Of a stretch of DNA of 64,000 nucleotides, positions 53,860 through 64,000 are shown one piece after another. A program made the translations under genes and the position numbers. Every line of letters begins with the position of its first letter. Positions within the stretch are counted from its first letter, which is position 1. The stretch is taken from positions 62,001 through 126,000 of the forward strand of contig JANBVO010000044.1 of assembly GCA_030052745.1 (NCBI GenBank). The letters run 5' to 3'. The notes below the pieces were generated by a model that was given only the letters and a program-made list of their open reading frames with translations, had not been told where the DNA came from and made no database searches. Origin of the DNA: Pleurostoma richardsiae (lineage: Eukaryota > Ascomycota > Sordariomycetes > Calosphaeriales > Pleurostomataceae).

Positions 53860-56041
53860 GACTGCTTGGATTCGGCTGTTGACGGTGCGCTGTGTTGCCC
53901 GTGGCTCTGCGGTCCCTCGCTGCGGTGGGGGATGTTCTAATTTGAAGATATCCGACTCCTCACAGCGTCAACTACCGAGCGAGAAACAGTTGAGGTGGGT
54001 GGACGGTGGTGACCTGTAAGTCTCGGTCGGGGTGCAGGTGTTGGGACTGGGAAGCACCGACTGAATCACGCACGAGAGTCACGAATGTAGGTGGGACGGG
54101 AACTGACTCTTAAAAGAGTCTTCTCTTCAAGCAACCTTGGGAACCAACCCCCTCACATTACCAGGGAACGTCATCGTCCCATCACCTTTTTCTGCAGGAG
54201 CTGCAAGTAAGTTCCGCTTATGCAATGCGCTGGATCGACATGGTGCAGCTGCACATGTCCAAGACTCGAAGCTGACCGAGGAATGACGTTGAAGCGCAGT
54301 GGAGCGGACGAGGATGGAGACCGAAAACCTCGAGATCCCGGTGCTGATCGGGACGGTCTCCGTCCGAGCCTCCCTGGGTAGTGTGGCCGGACGGCCATTG
54401 GCAGAAAGGAGGTTGCTGAAGTGCCAAAGTGTCCATCTTAGGAGGGGTGGAGGACTCAAGGACTGGACCGAGCCGCGGCTCTGGATGCTCTAAGAAGACT
54501 AGCAGGCCGCGGCTAGGTCCATCACTTCCACAATTGGCCCTGACATGGAGCGGCTCCAACTCCGTCGCGAGTGTCTGGAGTCCTCGACCAACGGTCCGGG
54601 CAGTTTCGTGTGGGCAGAGGTTGGAAATAGCGTCAGTTGAAGACGTCATCGATGCGGGGCCGCCAACTCCCAGCCGGCTCTCTCACCAACCTCCTCTTCA
54701 ACTCGGCACACGAGCAGGCGGCTCCGTCGCTGGTTAATAATAATTAATTGTTCGGCTTTCCCCCCATTTCCCTCTAAATCCGCATGTGAGACCGTTCAAG
54801 ACAAGCCCGAGTACGCCCCTTGCATCGTGATACGGTTCGCACAACCCGCAGGTCTTCCCCTCGCAACAGTGGTCGGAGGTATCGCACGCGAGCCGCTGAG
54901 AGACTAATGTTTACTCCTCATTGCACTCTCACGTCTTCTAAGTCTCACGGAAGGCCTCGAGTTACAGATAATTCCGGGCTAAAAGATAGTGGGACGTCCC
55001 GATCCGGTCCGGGTGGGCGGGAAACTCAATTGAGGTTCCAGGCTGCGGCTGACAAGTATAAGTGCGATCCAGGGAATTGTTATGCTTGATCAGGGTCAGG
55101 TAAAGCTCTTAACGCAGAGTCACTTTAGACTTTGGCTCTATTGGTGACACTCCTCGACGTTATAAACGGCTATCAATTGATCTATGCTGGCATCACCTCC
55201 TGTTGAAAGCTCAGCAGAGAGGCGAAGCTGAAATGGATCTCTGCAGGTCACAGAGCAATACCAAGTTGATCAGGAAAAGTTAAGTGGTAAGAAGCAGCAA
55301 CTTCTCAAGTTCTCTGTTGTTGATAGACGTGAGTTGCCATTCTCTTTTCCTTTTATTCCATGCTGCGACGCTTCCAGTTTGCCCGCCTGCCTAGGTAGGC
55401 AGGTAAGAAGCGCGACTTTTCTTCTGTACGACGGCCGCCTTCGGCTAGCGGGCCATCTTGTCAGACGGACTTTTGCACGCCGCACGCCAAGCCAATTATG
55501 ACAGCAACATCAACTTTTTTAGGAATAGTTATATTGTGCAACTGAGGGGATAAGCTTAAGCAGCGCTTGGCAGGAAGCTTCAGCCTCATCCTGCAAGTGT
55601 TGATCCCTCCTATTGAAGAAACTCTTAGGCTTGGGCTGACTCGAGATTTAGGCAGTTGACCCTGGCAGACAGCTGATCCGACAGGCGCAAACGTATGACT
55701 CTGGATGCGTGCCTATTCGCCAGAAGGATTCTTCGAGCTGAAAAGAAGGTTATTGTGGTGGACTGGTCCCGTTTTACCGGTGCGGCACAGTACCAGCAAA
55801 GCCACGCCAAGGAGCTAGATCCCAGCAAACTATACCGCCGTTGGACACTGCCACGATGGTATCCAATTTCGCTTCCTGCGATTGCCTGCCCGCCAACGGC
55901 CTTATATAGTGGCCGCCCTAATAGCTCGCCTGTGATGGCGCCTCGCCTTTTTTCGGTCTTTCCCCTCCCCTATTCTCGGTTCTCGGGAAGCTCTGGGGAA
56001 ATCGAGAGCTCGGGCAACCAAGCTTCAGACTTATAACTAGG
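53860..56041. other. Divergent intergenic region with TATA box and hairpin
   Basis: 2.2 kb. Overlapping minus-strand ORFs near 54127-54649 lack domains. A perfect stem CCTGCCT/AGGCAGG lies near 55384-55401. A TATATA box at 55903-55908 serves the S28 peptidase gene. Confidence 0.5.
55903..55908 (+). promoter_or_regulatory. TATA box of the S28 peptidase gene
   Basis: TATATA inside CTTATATAGT, 134 bp before the start codon, the same position as boxes at the two SDR genes. Confidence 0.5.
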
Positions 56042-58012
56042 ATGAAGTTTGGACGATGGGCAGCAGCCCTTGCGACACTCCAGTTGGTTTCTGCCTCAGT
56101 CCGAAAGCGGGACCTCGTGTTCAAGCGGCAATATGAAATCGGTGACGAGAATGATCTGCCTCGGGTCCCGGAGTACAACGTGTCGATGCCGGTAGATCAT
56201 TTCGACTCATCCGACACGCGGGTATACAACAACAGGTACTGGGTCAACGACACCTACTACAAGCCTGGAGGGCCTGTCATTCTGTACGACTTTGGCGAGG
56301 CCGGCGTGGACTTGGAGACCCTGGCGGAGTTTCTCGCAGAGTTCGGCGGGACGATCAGCGCGCCGATAGAGCTTGCTAGAGCCCTCAACGGTGTCGTCGT
56401 GGGCTGGGAGCATCGGTACTACGGGTACAGCCATCCATTTGTGCTGGTGAACGACACCGGTTCCAGCTTGGAGGAGGGGACCCCGGAAGGAGGTACGGCC
56501 GATTACGAGTACCTGACTGTTGAGCAAGCCCTCGAGGATGTCGTGTTCTTCGCGCAGAATCACTTCAATAAGACGCAGCTCAACGTGAACAACACCGTTC
56601 TCTCGGGCGTCAACGCTACGCAGCATCTCGACCCCTACCACACCCCTTGGATCTGGGTTGGGGGCAGCTATCCGGGGATGCGGGGTGCCTGGCTCAGACT
56701 GCGCAACCCAGAGGTCATCTATGCGACCTGGGCGTCCTCCGCGCCCGTTCAGATCGGCCCGGATGGCACAGCGTACTACAACTCGATCTACCGGGCGCTG
56801 CCCAAGAACTGCACCACAGACATCCAGGCCGTGGCCCAGCACATCGACGACGTCCTCTCGTCTACCAACGACAGCGCCATCTTGGACCTGAAGACGGCCG
56901 TCTACATCGCTAACATGGGGCTCTACGAGGGCGATAGCATCGCGGACTACGCGGCTGAGCTGACGGAGGACATGGTCGCGCGCGACACGTTCGACCAGGT
57001 GTTCAACTTCGCTCAGAGCTATGGCATCTCGTCATCGGTGCAAATATTCTGCGACTACATGGAGACCTTCGACGCAGAAGGCTACCTGTCAAATAGCTCG
57101 CTCGCCGACTCTAGCACGGTTGTGAGGTCCAGCGTCTTCCTTTCCAACGAGGGCGGTGCGGAGCCCTCGGATGGCGGCATTGTCGCCGCCAACGGCGATG
57201 CCGGTCTCGAGGTCGGCCTCGCCGCATACCTGTACGGGTATAAGCGGTCCTACGACGACCTCGTCGACAGCTTCGACAACGTGACCGTGTACTCGACGTC
57301 CCTCACCCCGTACGAGGACCTGCACTCCTGGGAGTGGCAGGTGCTGAGCGAAATCGGGCTCGTGCAGGGCATCAACGTCAGCTCGCCGCTGCACCTGGGC
57401 AGCAAGTTCATGAACGTCAGCGCGGTCCGCGAGAGCATCATCGAGTACTTCCCGGTCTTTGGGTTCGATTTCCCGGACGAGCCCAACACGACGTTCCCGC
57501 GGAGCCTCGGCGGCTGGGACATGCGGCCCTCGAACGTCATGTTCACCAACGGCGAGTTCGACCCGTGGCGCGCGTTCGGGGTCATGAGCCTCGACTACGA
57601 CCTCGGCGCGCCGAAGCGTGCGGTCGTGCAGGACGTGCCGAAGTGCGGGGAGCCGCCGTCGGGGACCGACGTCTTCGGCCTGCTCTTCGGCGGCGCGGCC
57701 CACGCCGAGGACATCGCGAGCATCCCGGGCTATCCGTCGGGGTCGATCGACATCGACAACCCGCCGGTCAGGCAGGGCGTCGAGCTCTTCCTCAAGGCGT
57801 ATAATGAGTGGCTGCCATGCTTCAATGCGAGCAGGACAGCGGCCAACAGCGGCAGCTCAGGGTCGACCGGCAGTGGCTCGGGCAGCGGCGGGTCGGGCGG
57901 TGATGGCTCTAGCGGCGGGGATGACCAAAACAGCGCCGGCAGAGGCGCAGTGCCGAGCGTGACTTGGCTGGCAACGGGGGCAATGTTGTATATCATGTTC
58001 AGCTTGTCGTAA
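56042..58012 (+). CDS. GPI-anchored S28 serine peptidase (prolyl carboxypeptidase-like)
   Basis: Secreted serine peptidase of MEROPS family S28, which cleaves next to proline in acidic surroundings. Single exon, 656 residues. A signal peptide (about 1-19) is followed by a KR site. The catalytic Ser209 lies in WVGGSYPGMRGAWLR. The Asp is Asp507 in NGEFDPWRAFGV and the His is His554 in GAAHAEDI, the expected order and spacing. GWEHRYYGYSHPF is the usual N-terminal family block. Many NxT/S sites suggest heavy glycosylation. The C-terminal 80 residues are a Gly/Ser/Asp-rich spacer and a hydrophobic tail (VTWLATGAMLYIMFSLS), consistent with a GPI anchor that would keep the enzyme on the cell wall or membrane. 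Confidence 0.92.
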   Translation: MKFGRWAAALATLQLVSASVRKRDLVFKRQYEIGDENDLPRVPEYNVSMPVDHFDSSDTRVYNNRYWVNDTYYKPGGPVILYDFGEAGVDLETLAEFLAEFGGTISAPIELARALNGVVVGWEHRYYGYSHPFVLVNDTGSSLEEGTPEGGTADYEYLTVEQALEDVVFFAQNHFNKTQLNVNNTVLSGVNATQHLDPYHTPWIWVGGSYPGMRGAWLRLRNPEVIYATWASSAPVQIGPDGTAYYNSIYRALPKNCTTDIQAVAQHIDDVLSSTNDSAILDLKTAVYIANMGLYEGDSIADYAAELTEDMVARDTFDQVFNFAQSYGISSSVQIFCDYMETFDAEGYLSNSSLADSSTVVRSSVFLSNEGGAEPSDGGIVAANGDAGLEVGLAAYLYGYKRSYDDLVDSFDNVTVYSTSLTPYEDLHSWEWQVLSEIGLVQGINVSSPLHLGSKFMNVSAVRESIIEYFPVFGFDFPDEPNTTFPRSLGGWDMRPSNVMFTNGEFDPWRAFGVMSLDYDLGAPKRAVVQDVPKCGEPPSGTDVFGLLFGGAAHAEDIASIPGYPSGSIDIDNPPVRQGVELFLKAYNEWLPCFNASRTAANSGSSGSTGSGSGSGGSGGDGSSGGDDQNSAGRGAVPSVTWLATGAMLYIMFSLS

Positions 58013-58469
58013 TCCTGTGAAAAATATACCCGAATTGTTTAGATTTATTGAGAGATTCTCCGAACAATATGTCTCCTAGGCTGGTGTTCCTGCAGCCGCC
58101 GAATTGAGGATCGCCATCGCTGCAAAGATTACCGACCCCAACTAGAGCTGTCGAGATCTTACCTCAGGTGGAGCGGCGATGTAAGAACTTTAACCTAACA
58201 ACTATTATATCATCGGGGGCTCGCCGTTGCAAAAGACTTCACTCAAGGTTCCTAGGAGGCCTTTCTTTTTTGGCCCTGACAAAAGAGGAATGCTCGATCG
58301 CGTCACCAAAGTCTCTGTATGATCACAGAGGAGGAACAATCCTTGTGGGCTGCAGAGCAAATCAAACTGGTCATGACATGAACTATCTATGGAGATTGTA
58401 AGTCTGCTCCCTTGATATTCATCGACTCCCTTCGAGCCCCGGAGTCGAACACCAACATTACCTCCACCT
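58013..58469. other. Convergent intergenic region S28 peptidase/SDR
   Basis: 457 bp of 3' flanks; no other feature was seen. Confidence 0.5.
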
Positions 58470-59438
58470 TCAAGGGCTGAACTTCTCCCCGACCAGCTCC
58501 TCAGTCAGTGTCCACAGCTTCTTGGCGTTTTCCGGATCCACAGCGTACTCGAATGGGCTGCCGGCCTGGCAGTCCTGAATGAAGATTCCACTCTGGCTCT
58601 CAAAAGCCGGATCAAGGGCCGCCGCCAGTATCGAGGACGTGCCTTCTGAAGTGGTCTTGAAAGGGTGGTCGACCTGGAACGGTCTGCCAGTGTTCCTGAT
58701 GGCAATTTCGTTGATCTGATCAAAGGCCTTCATTTCCAGGTGCTGTGCAAGACCGGTGTCGAGGATTCCGCCCGGGTGCACTGAGAATGAATAGACGCCA
58801 CGGTCGGCAAGACGACGTGCGAGCTCGACGGAGAACAGCATGTTGGCCGTCTTCGACTGGCCGTATGCGGACCAGCCGTCGTAGGTCTTCCCGCCCGAGA
58901 AGGCCGGGTCGTCGAACCGCACAGGGCTAACCCGGTGGCCGTGGGAGGTGACGTTGACGATCCGCGCGCCCTTGCCGGCGGCGAGGATCTTGGGCATGAT
59001 GAGATTTGTGAGGAGGAAGTGGCCGATGTGGTTCGCGGAGAAGGTCAGTTCGTTGCCCTTCTTGTCGAGCGTGTACTCCTCGATATCCATGACGCCTGCG
59101 CAGTTGATCACGACATCGATTTTCTTGATGTCGGGATTTGAGTTGATCTCGCCAGCGGCTTTCCGCACTGAGTCTTGGTCCGAAAGATCACACTGAACGA
59201 AGATGACCTTCACCTTCGCATCGGTAGCCTTAATTGCGTCGATGACAGGGTCGATCTTGGCTTTGTTCCGGCCGACGAGGATGATGTGCTCTGGGGACTC
59301 CTTCGCCAGGCTTGTGGCAGCGTACGCCGCGAGGCTTTTTGCGCTTGGCCCCGTGATGAGGAATGTGCGGCCCCTGACGTTACCTGCAAAAGCAGAAACA
59401 ACCTCCTCGGAGGTGGTGTTGAAGCCGAAGGGAGACAT
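58470..59438 (-). CDS. Short-chain dehydrogenase/reductase with degenerate cofactor loop
   Basis: Single exon, 322 residues. The SDR fold is clear: TFLITGPSAKSLAAYAATSLA (about 25-45), ILVGRNKAKI, CDLSDQDSVRKA, VVINCAGVMD, VNVTSHGHRV, YGQSKTANML with catalytic Tyr-x3-Lys, and SVHPGGILDTGLAQHL. Unusually, the nucleotide-binding loop after TG is PSAKSLAA. It lacks the two later glycines of TGxxxGxG, which the related SDR at 39665-40846 keeps (SGTSPGSIG). It may still bind NAD(P), or it may have changed cofactor geometry. The C-terminal WTLTEELVGEKFSP matches the end of the other SDR, so the two are paralogues. A TATATAA box lies 109 bp upstream (59547-59553). Confidence 0.87.
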   Translation of the reverse strand: MSPFGFNTTSEEVVSAFAGNVRGRTFLITGPSAKSLAAYAATSLAKESPEHIILVGRNKAKIDPVIDAIKATDAKVKVIFVQCDLSDQDSVRKAAGEINSNPDIKKIDVVINCAGVMDIEEYTLDKKGNELTFSANHIGHFLLTNLIMPKILAAGKGARIVNVTSHGHRVSPVRFDDPAFSGGKTYDGWSAYGQSKTANMLFSVELARRLADRGVYSFSVHPGGILDTGLAQHLEMKAFDQINEIAIRNTGRPFQVDHPFKTTSEGTSSILAAALDPAFESQSGIFIQDCQAGSPFEYAVDPENAKKLWTLTEELVGEKFSP

Positions 59439-60226
59439 TGATTTGGTGATGGACGGTTGCAGATTGGACGATTTGTAATCCGGGAGTCTAGGAAGTTGTA
59501 CAAAGACTTTGCATTCGAGATGGGGTCTCCATGGAAAGGAGCTTGCTTATATATGCTGGCAGTGTGCATCGTCCATAGCACGACGGGAGATGCATTTGGC
59601 GGCTTCATGAATCCCGTCCCACAGGCCGTTACGTCATGAGCACCAGTGGCACCACTCGAAAAGACGGGGAGTAGGCGATAAACTGCAGAATTCTTTCTAT
59701 CACCGAATCCTTCAACACAGGCCAAGACAACGGCCCCACGGTAGTCACATTGTTATACTGTGCCGTACGACAGCTTGTTCCGGAGAGTGCGGGAACAAGA
59801 CAGACTAAAATCCGGAGCCTGGAGCACAACCCGCTGTCCCGCGGCTTTCCATGTTTGAAACCCGCGGAATTCGGCGCATCGATTTCGCATCTTCAAAGCT
59901 CGCGGTCCGAAGTCGCTGGAACAATCTCCACATTCACCAGGCATTATTCCTTTCGTAGGCATTGCAAAGATGATCGATGAATAAAGGATCGAGATGGAGA
60001 TGAGGCCTCATGCTGACTTGGCAGCCGCAACGAATCTCGATCCTGGGTAAAAATTAGGCGATAGACACAATCTCAGATAACCAACAGCACGGTCTTCATC
60101 ATCTCCCAGTAGTAGTCATAGGAAGAGATAAACATAAATCAACAGCAGAAGCGATGAAGCGGGTACCAAAGCGACAGAGCTACGATTCTCGAGAAATCCA
60201 TGGCCCGATTCCAAAAGATACTGCAA
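59439..60226. other. Intergenic region upstream of the second SDR
   Basis: 788 bp with the SDR promoter, including its TATA box, and the 3' flank of the next minus-strand gene. No gene was seen. Confidence 0.5.
59547..59553 (-). promoter_or_regulatory. TATA box of the second SDR gene
   Basis: TATATAA on the minus strand 109 bp before the start codon; nearly the same distance as in the paralogous SDR gene (117 bp). Confidence 0.5.
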
Positions 60227-61194
60227 CTAACCCCCTGCCTTCACTCCAGCGTATGTTGGAAACTTTGATATCACGTCTGCACTTCGTGTCTTCCTGGCTC
60301 TTTCTTTCTTGACGCTCTCCCTCTTGAAGGACTCCCTCCTACTGGCCTGCTTCTTCATGGCCTCTTTCAGAGCGGCCTCCTTCTCAGCTACCTCTTTTTG
60401 AACAGCCTCCTTCAGAACGGCCTCCTTCAGGGCAGCCTCCCTCAGAGCAGCCTCCTTCTCAGCGGCATCATCCGCAACGGCATCGTTTTTTACGCCTTGC
60501 GCTGCCGGTTGCCCTCCTTCTTTTGCCTGCGGCGGATCTTCTGGTGGCGGTGGAGGCGGCTTTACCCGGATCTCTTTCCGGAACAGCTCTACCTCTATCA
60601 CGGGAGTCCCTTCCGCGACCTTGGACCTCAACTGATCACCGTCTCTGTCAAAGTAGAGCGCCCAGAAGTCGCCTTCTTTCACGACGACGAAGCCTTCCCA
60701 GCCCCCAAAGGTCAACCTCCTGTCCTGACGGGTGCAGTCAAACGGCCCCGTCAGGTTGCCTTCAGAAAACTGGCGAGTGCCAAACTTCAGCTCATACGTC
60801 TCCTTGTGGACGTAGATCCAATTCATGATAGGGGCCTCATCCGTGATAGTGGACACAAGGCCGTTGAACCTTGACTCAGGGTACGCCAGGTAGTAACCCG
60901 CAAAGGTATGCCCGAATGGCACATTATACTCCGTGCCTGTGTCCACATAGAGCTTGACTGAAGTGTTAGCATGAGCTTTTGACGTGAGCGAGGGGACCCT
61001 CATACCTTGTCTCCCGAAAGCACAATGCGCCGTCCCTCCAAGTAAGGGCTATACTGTGAGGACTTGGGGCAGTGGACAATAAGATTGTTCTTCCGGCTGC
61101 GATGCTCTTCCCGTTTCGATTTGCGTTGGGCCTGTTTGATGCCCTCCGTCCCGCCGATTACCGCCCCGAGGCTCAGAAGCATTGATAGGACCAT
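60227..61194 (-). CDS. Fungal protein of unknown function with pentapeptide repeat tail
   Basis: Two exons (61194-61006 and 60952-60227) give 304 residues. Start at ATG 61194. The N-terminus (MVLSMLLSLGAVIGG) is hydrophobic and followed by a basic stretch (KQAQRKSKREEHRSRKNN). The 53-bp intron ends at AAG, 13 bases after GCTAAC; the nearer CAG would break the frame. The joined text reads RRIVLSGDKLYVDTGTEY. The middle (about 40-185) is beta-rich with many aromatics (HTFAGYYLAYP, APIMNWIYVHKETYELKFG, GWEGFVVVKEGDFWALYFD), which suggests a compact domain common in ascomycetes but unnamed. A Pro run leads to a tail of eight alanine-rich pentads (ALKEA-type) predicted to be helical, then a basic Ser/Arg/Lys segment. 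Function unknown. Confidence 0.82.
60345..60464. repeat. In-frame 15-bp tandem repeat, eight units
   Basis: Plus-strand units such as GCCTCCTTCAGAACG, GCCTCCTTCAGGGCA and GCCTCCCTCAGAGCA follow each other without gaps. Seven are clear (60360-60464) and one is degenerate (60345-60359). On the coding (minus) strand they encode pentads of the type A-L-K-E-A. Array length is likely to vary between strains. Confidence 0.85.
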
Positions 61195-62143
61195 TTTGGG
61201 CGCCGTTTCCGCGTCTACAACACTCCAACGAGAGAAGATGGCCACACGGTGGAGTTGAAGCTGTCATGCGCAAGAGCTAGTTTTGTCTTGAAGAAGCTTC
61301 GGTGGCGGGTTAATCCCCGGTTCCCGGGACGTTTAACATGGCTGGGAGGGCCCCTGTAGGAACGGACGTCTCGGACACCCCCTGAGACGCAAACGTTTTG
61401 TGTTCTGTGCGCCTTCGACACTGAATGCATCGAGGCGCGCCTCCGTTTGATGCTCCTGCATTACGGAGGCGGCTCGCACCACCGGAACAGGGACCATCAG
61501 CTGATGTTCTGGAGCCTCTGGATCTGGGCCCGTTGCAACGGTGCAATCAATTCACACGACCCTCCTGGAATTGTAGTGAGGCTTCAAGGATGACATCGCT
61601 TAAATTGGCGCCGGCGAATTGCGGCTCGGAACGCAGTACAGGGATTCTTCCCCTGAAAACCACCAAACGTCGCAGCGCTCAGAGCCTCAGCATCCTGAGG
61701 GGAACATCACATCGTAAGTTTTCCCCACAATGGCAAGGACCGCGGACTGAGACGGGAGGCGCTGACAGGCCCAGGGTTCCAATCTTGGGGTTTCGCAAAA
61801 CAGTCTGGGCAACAGCGAACCCCTGCTTCGTCATGCAAACCCACACTTTAAGCCTCGACGTTCCAGAAGAGGGAGATCTGCCGAGATCCTTAGACTAGGA
61901 TCGACGAGAAATGGCCTCATGGATGGCATGTGGAAAACATACGACCCGTTTCGAACGATTGGCCGCCCTGGAGAAGATAGGACGACTTTGGTTACAGCCT
62001 CGGACAGGTTGCCGACGCCTCCTCGAAGTCCACGCGGGATGCATTGAACAGGCATCAAGCTAGAACCGTTAGATGAGCGGTCTTATTACCTGCTCCGCAG
62101 GACGGGACGACGATAAAGAGAACTGCAGCGTCCGTCTTTCACG
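61195..62143. other. Divergent intergenic region of two repeat-bearing genes
   Basis: 949 bp, expected to hold both promoters. Short ORFs only; no TATA box near the expected position. Confidence 0.5.
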
Positions 62144-63315
62144 ATGACTGCTTCCCGTATTCTCCAGTTCTCCAGACCAGACGATCCAGGCCCGCCTAGA
62201 CCTCCAAGGCCTCCCTACAAACCAACTCCTCTCAAAGCCAAAGACGCCTCTCGGCAGTTCGACACAGACCCGAGCGAGGATCGACCTTCCCGTCTCATCT
62301 CAGCCCCAGCATTGTCGCCTTCCAGCACGTCTTCCCGACGCTCTTCCGTGGGTCCTTCCTCTGGAGGCCCCCCTGTCCGCAGCACCCCCAGCCCCACCGA
62401 GGATTCCTCGCCACGCCCTGTCCTCAGAAGGTCATCCACCGCCAGGTTTCCCATAAAGGTCAGCACAGAGTCGTCCATCCCAGGCGACCTTTCCAACACA
62501 CGCTCTCGAGCTCGATCCCTTGAACAGCAAATCCAGCGTTCTCGCCCCGAGAGACAGTCTTCCCTAAGCAAGCCTGCTCCAGAGCAAACCACCCCAGCCG
62601 ACTCAAGGTCTTCATCCACCCACACCCGCCACTTATCCAAACATTCCGCGGACTACCTCTTCTACTCCGAGAAGGATCTTCTTGAAGAATCACCTGTTGA
62701 GAGTAGCCCTGAAGCCATTGAACCCATCAAGACCACGGATCCCGCCAAACCCACGGATTCCGTCAAACCCAAAGAACCCCTCAAGCCGACGGAACCTATC
62801 AAACCAAAGGAACCCGTCAAACCCATCGAATCCGCCAAACCCACTGAACCCGCCAAACCTACTGTACCCGCCAGACCCAACAAAGCCTCTCAAAACTCCG
62901 ATTCAAAGATGTCTGCTCCGTAAGTTGTTGCCTTGACTACGCTGCCATCAGCCCTTTTGGAGCTTTGTTGACCACCGTACAGCAGTGCTAAGCCGGTTGA
63001 CGTCACCGACCGTGGCTTCGCCGCCAGCGTGTCTGGGCCTCAAGGAGGTGCCCAGATGAGGGTTGGACTGCCTGCACCTCTGCCAAACATATCTGGTACC
63101 CCCAATACCGTTGTCGGTATGTTGCACTTCAGTCTACCAGCCTCATTTGACGATCCCCACTGACAGTTTTCAAAGGAAATCTATTGAAGGGTCCCGTCGG
63201 TCCCGACGGCAAGCTGAAGGATGCGGCGCTGATGGTCGGCATCAAGCTAGACCTCGAGGCCGAGGTGCACCTCACAGCCCGCGTACGGGGTGACATCCTG
63301 GTGGGCTTGTACTGA
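62144..63315 (+). CDS. Disordered fungal protein with KPxEP hexapeptide repeats and conserved C-terminus
   Basis: Three exons (62144-62919, 62983-63116, 63167-63315) give 352 residues. The first 258 are Ser/Pro/Arg-rich and disordered. They begin MTASRILQFSRPDDPGPP and include the eight-unit KP(T/K/I)E(P/S)x array (about 196-243). The two later exons encode a compact region. It contains DRGFAASVSGPQGGAQMRVGL, LPNISGTPNTVVFKGNLLKG and LMVGIKLDLEAEVHLTARVRGDILVGLY. This is rich in Val/Leu/Gly beta strands and is the likely functional core. The acceptor before exon 2 is CAGCAG, so two isoforms differing by one residue are possible. No signal peptide or membrane helix. Family not recognised. Confidence 0.78.
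62729..62872. repeat. In-frame 18-bp tandem repeat, eight units
   Basis: Units such as AAACCCAAAGAACCCCTC and AAACCCACTGAACCCGCC run in frame with the coding sequence and encode KP-x-E-P/S-x hexapeptides. Units differ at 2 to 6 positions, so the array is not very recent. Confidence 0.85.
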
Positions 63316-64000
63316 TAATTAATAGCCTGGGGACACTGTTCCTGCTCCAGGCGACGCGATGCATAGAAAGGCATGAGCTCGGTTCGACCGCGCGAGATCC
63401 TGGAGATCCCGGTCTGGCGTTGCTGTTCTTTCTCACGGGATACCCATGACTGCCCTGCTCGTATATTCACGCTGGTTCATCATCAAACTTTGGGGTTGTG
63501 CAATAGTGGCACAAAATAGACTCTTTGGCTGGCAATAACTTTTGCCTTGTCTCCAGATCTGCTTTAAGATTGTATTGCTCCTATCGTGACTGCAACCAAT
63601 GCCGCTAGTATTCGTCTATCATATTGTGGTGTGTGATCACTACGGCTGTCGTTTTTGTAAAATCATCCGGAGTATAGCTGAAGGTTCACTGAGTTATCAT
63701 AAAACTATTGAAGTTAGAGCTGTGTGCCGTTGGAAGGAAGATCTGTTGTCAAATCCCGTGCTTAGCTGCTGGGGCGAATGGTAGAAAAGTCGGTCTGATC
63801 CTAGATGTGCTTACGACACAGCCCTCTTGCAACTAAGCCACGCATGATTGTCAGCGGCACGTCGTACGTCTAGTTCCATGGGACTAAGCTGCATTGGAAA
63901 CGGCCGCGCCCCAGCTGAAAGGTCCAGCTCACGTAAGGAGGGTAGGGTAGGCATCTATATTTAAGAACCAACCATCTCGGAAGTCTTGGAATTTAGAGAC
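63316..64000. other. Terminal non-coding stretch
   Basis: 685 bp after the last gene. Only a 61-codon ORF without features (63599-63784) is present; the next gene presumably lies outside. Confidence 0.5.

Noticed and set aside
54127-54649. Overlapping minus-strand ORFs of 110 and 143 codons
   Set aside because: One has an ATG, but neither shows a domain, a signal peptide or codon bias like the real genes.
60953-61005. CAG acceptor near 60958 in the unknown protein gene
   Set aside because: It would break the reading frame and lies too close to the branch site; the AAG four bases later keeps frame.

Overview
This is nuclear DNA of a filamentous ascomycete, probably of the Sordariomycetes. 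The genes are short and spaced 0.4 to 2.6 kb apart, on both strands, with no operons. Their introns are 45 to 160 bp long, with GT..AG ends and CTAAC/CTGAC branch sites. Several families are typical of Pezizomycotina: HET, CFEM-GPCR, Asp f 4-like, BIM1-like and heme-thiolate peroxidase. I reconstructed 25 complete or edge-truncated protein-coding genes by joining exons by eye. I found no convincing tRNA, rRNA, CRISPR or transposon.

Layout. 1-9.5 kb is mostly housekeeping: the 5' part of SPO11 (meiotic double-strand-break enzyme, minus strand, cut by the window edge), lanosterol synthase ERG7, the co-chaperone SGT1, and a gamma-butyrobetaine-hydroxylase-like dioxygenase of carnitine synthesis. 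9.5-24 kb is sparse: an Asp f 4-like secreted protein, a kinesin with an unusual C-terminal half, a secreted cysteine-rich protein, an amino-acid/GABA-type permease, and a small secreted eight-cysteine protein that only appears once two exons are joined. 24.7-30.1 kb holds two divergently transcribed BIM1-like (LPMO-like, copper-binding family) genes that share an intron position, then a purple acid phosphatase. 31-38.5 kb has a class II aldolase/adducin-domain protein, a proline-rich protein of unknown function, and the ribosome-biogenesis genes NOP10 and NOB1 facing each other.

39.6-52.7 kb is an accessory block of redox and self/non-self or sensing genes: an SDR, a HET-domain protein, a secreted heme-thiolate peroxidase, a CFEM-domain Pth11-like receptor of eight exons, and a secreted GMC oxidoreductase. 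53.4-64 kb carries a small single-pass membrane protein, a GPI-anchored S28 serine peptidase, a second SDR with a degraded cofactor loop, and two fungal proteins of unknown function that contain in-frame tandem repeats (15-bp and 18-bp periods).

All exon structures come from splice consensus, reading frame and remembered family motifs, without transcripts or database searches. Intergenic regions were read for obvious genes, TATA-like boxes and repeats; where nothing is stated, nothing was seen.
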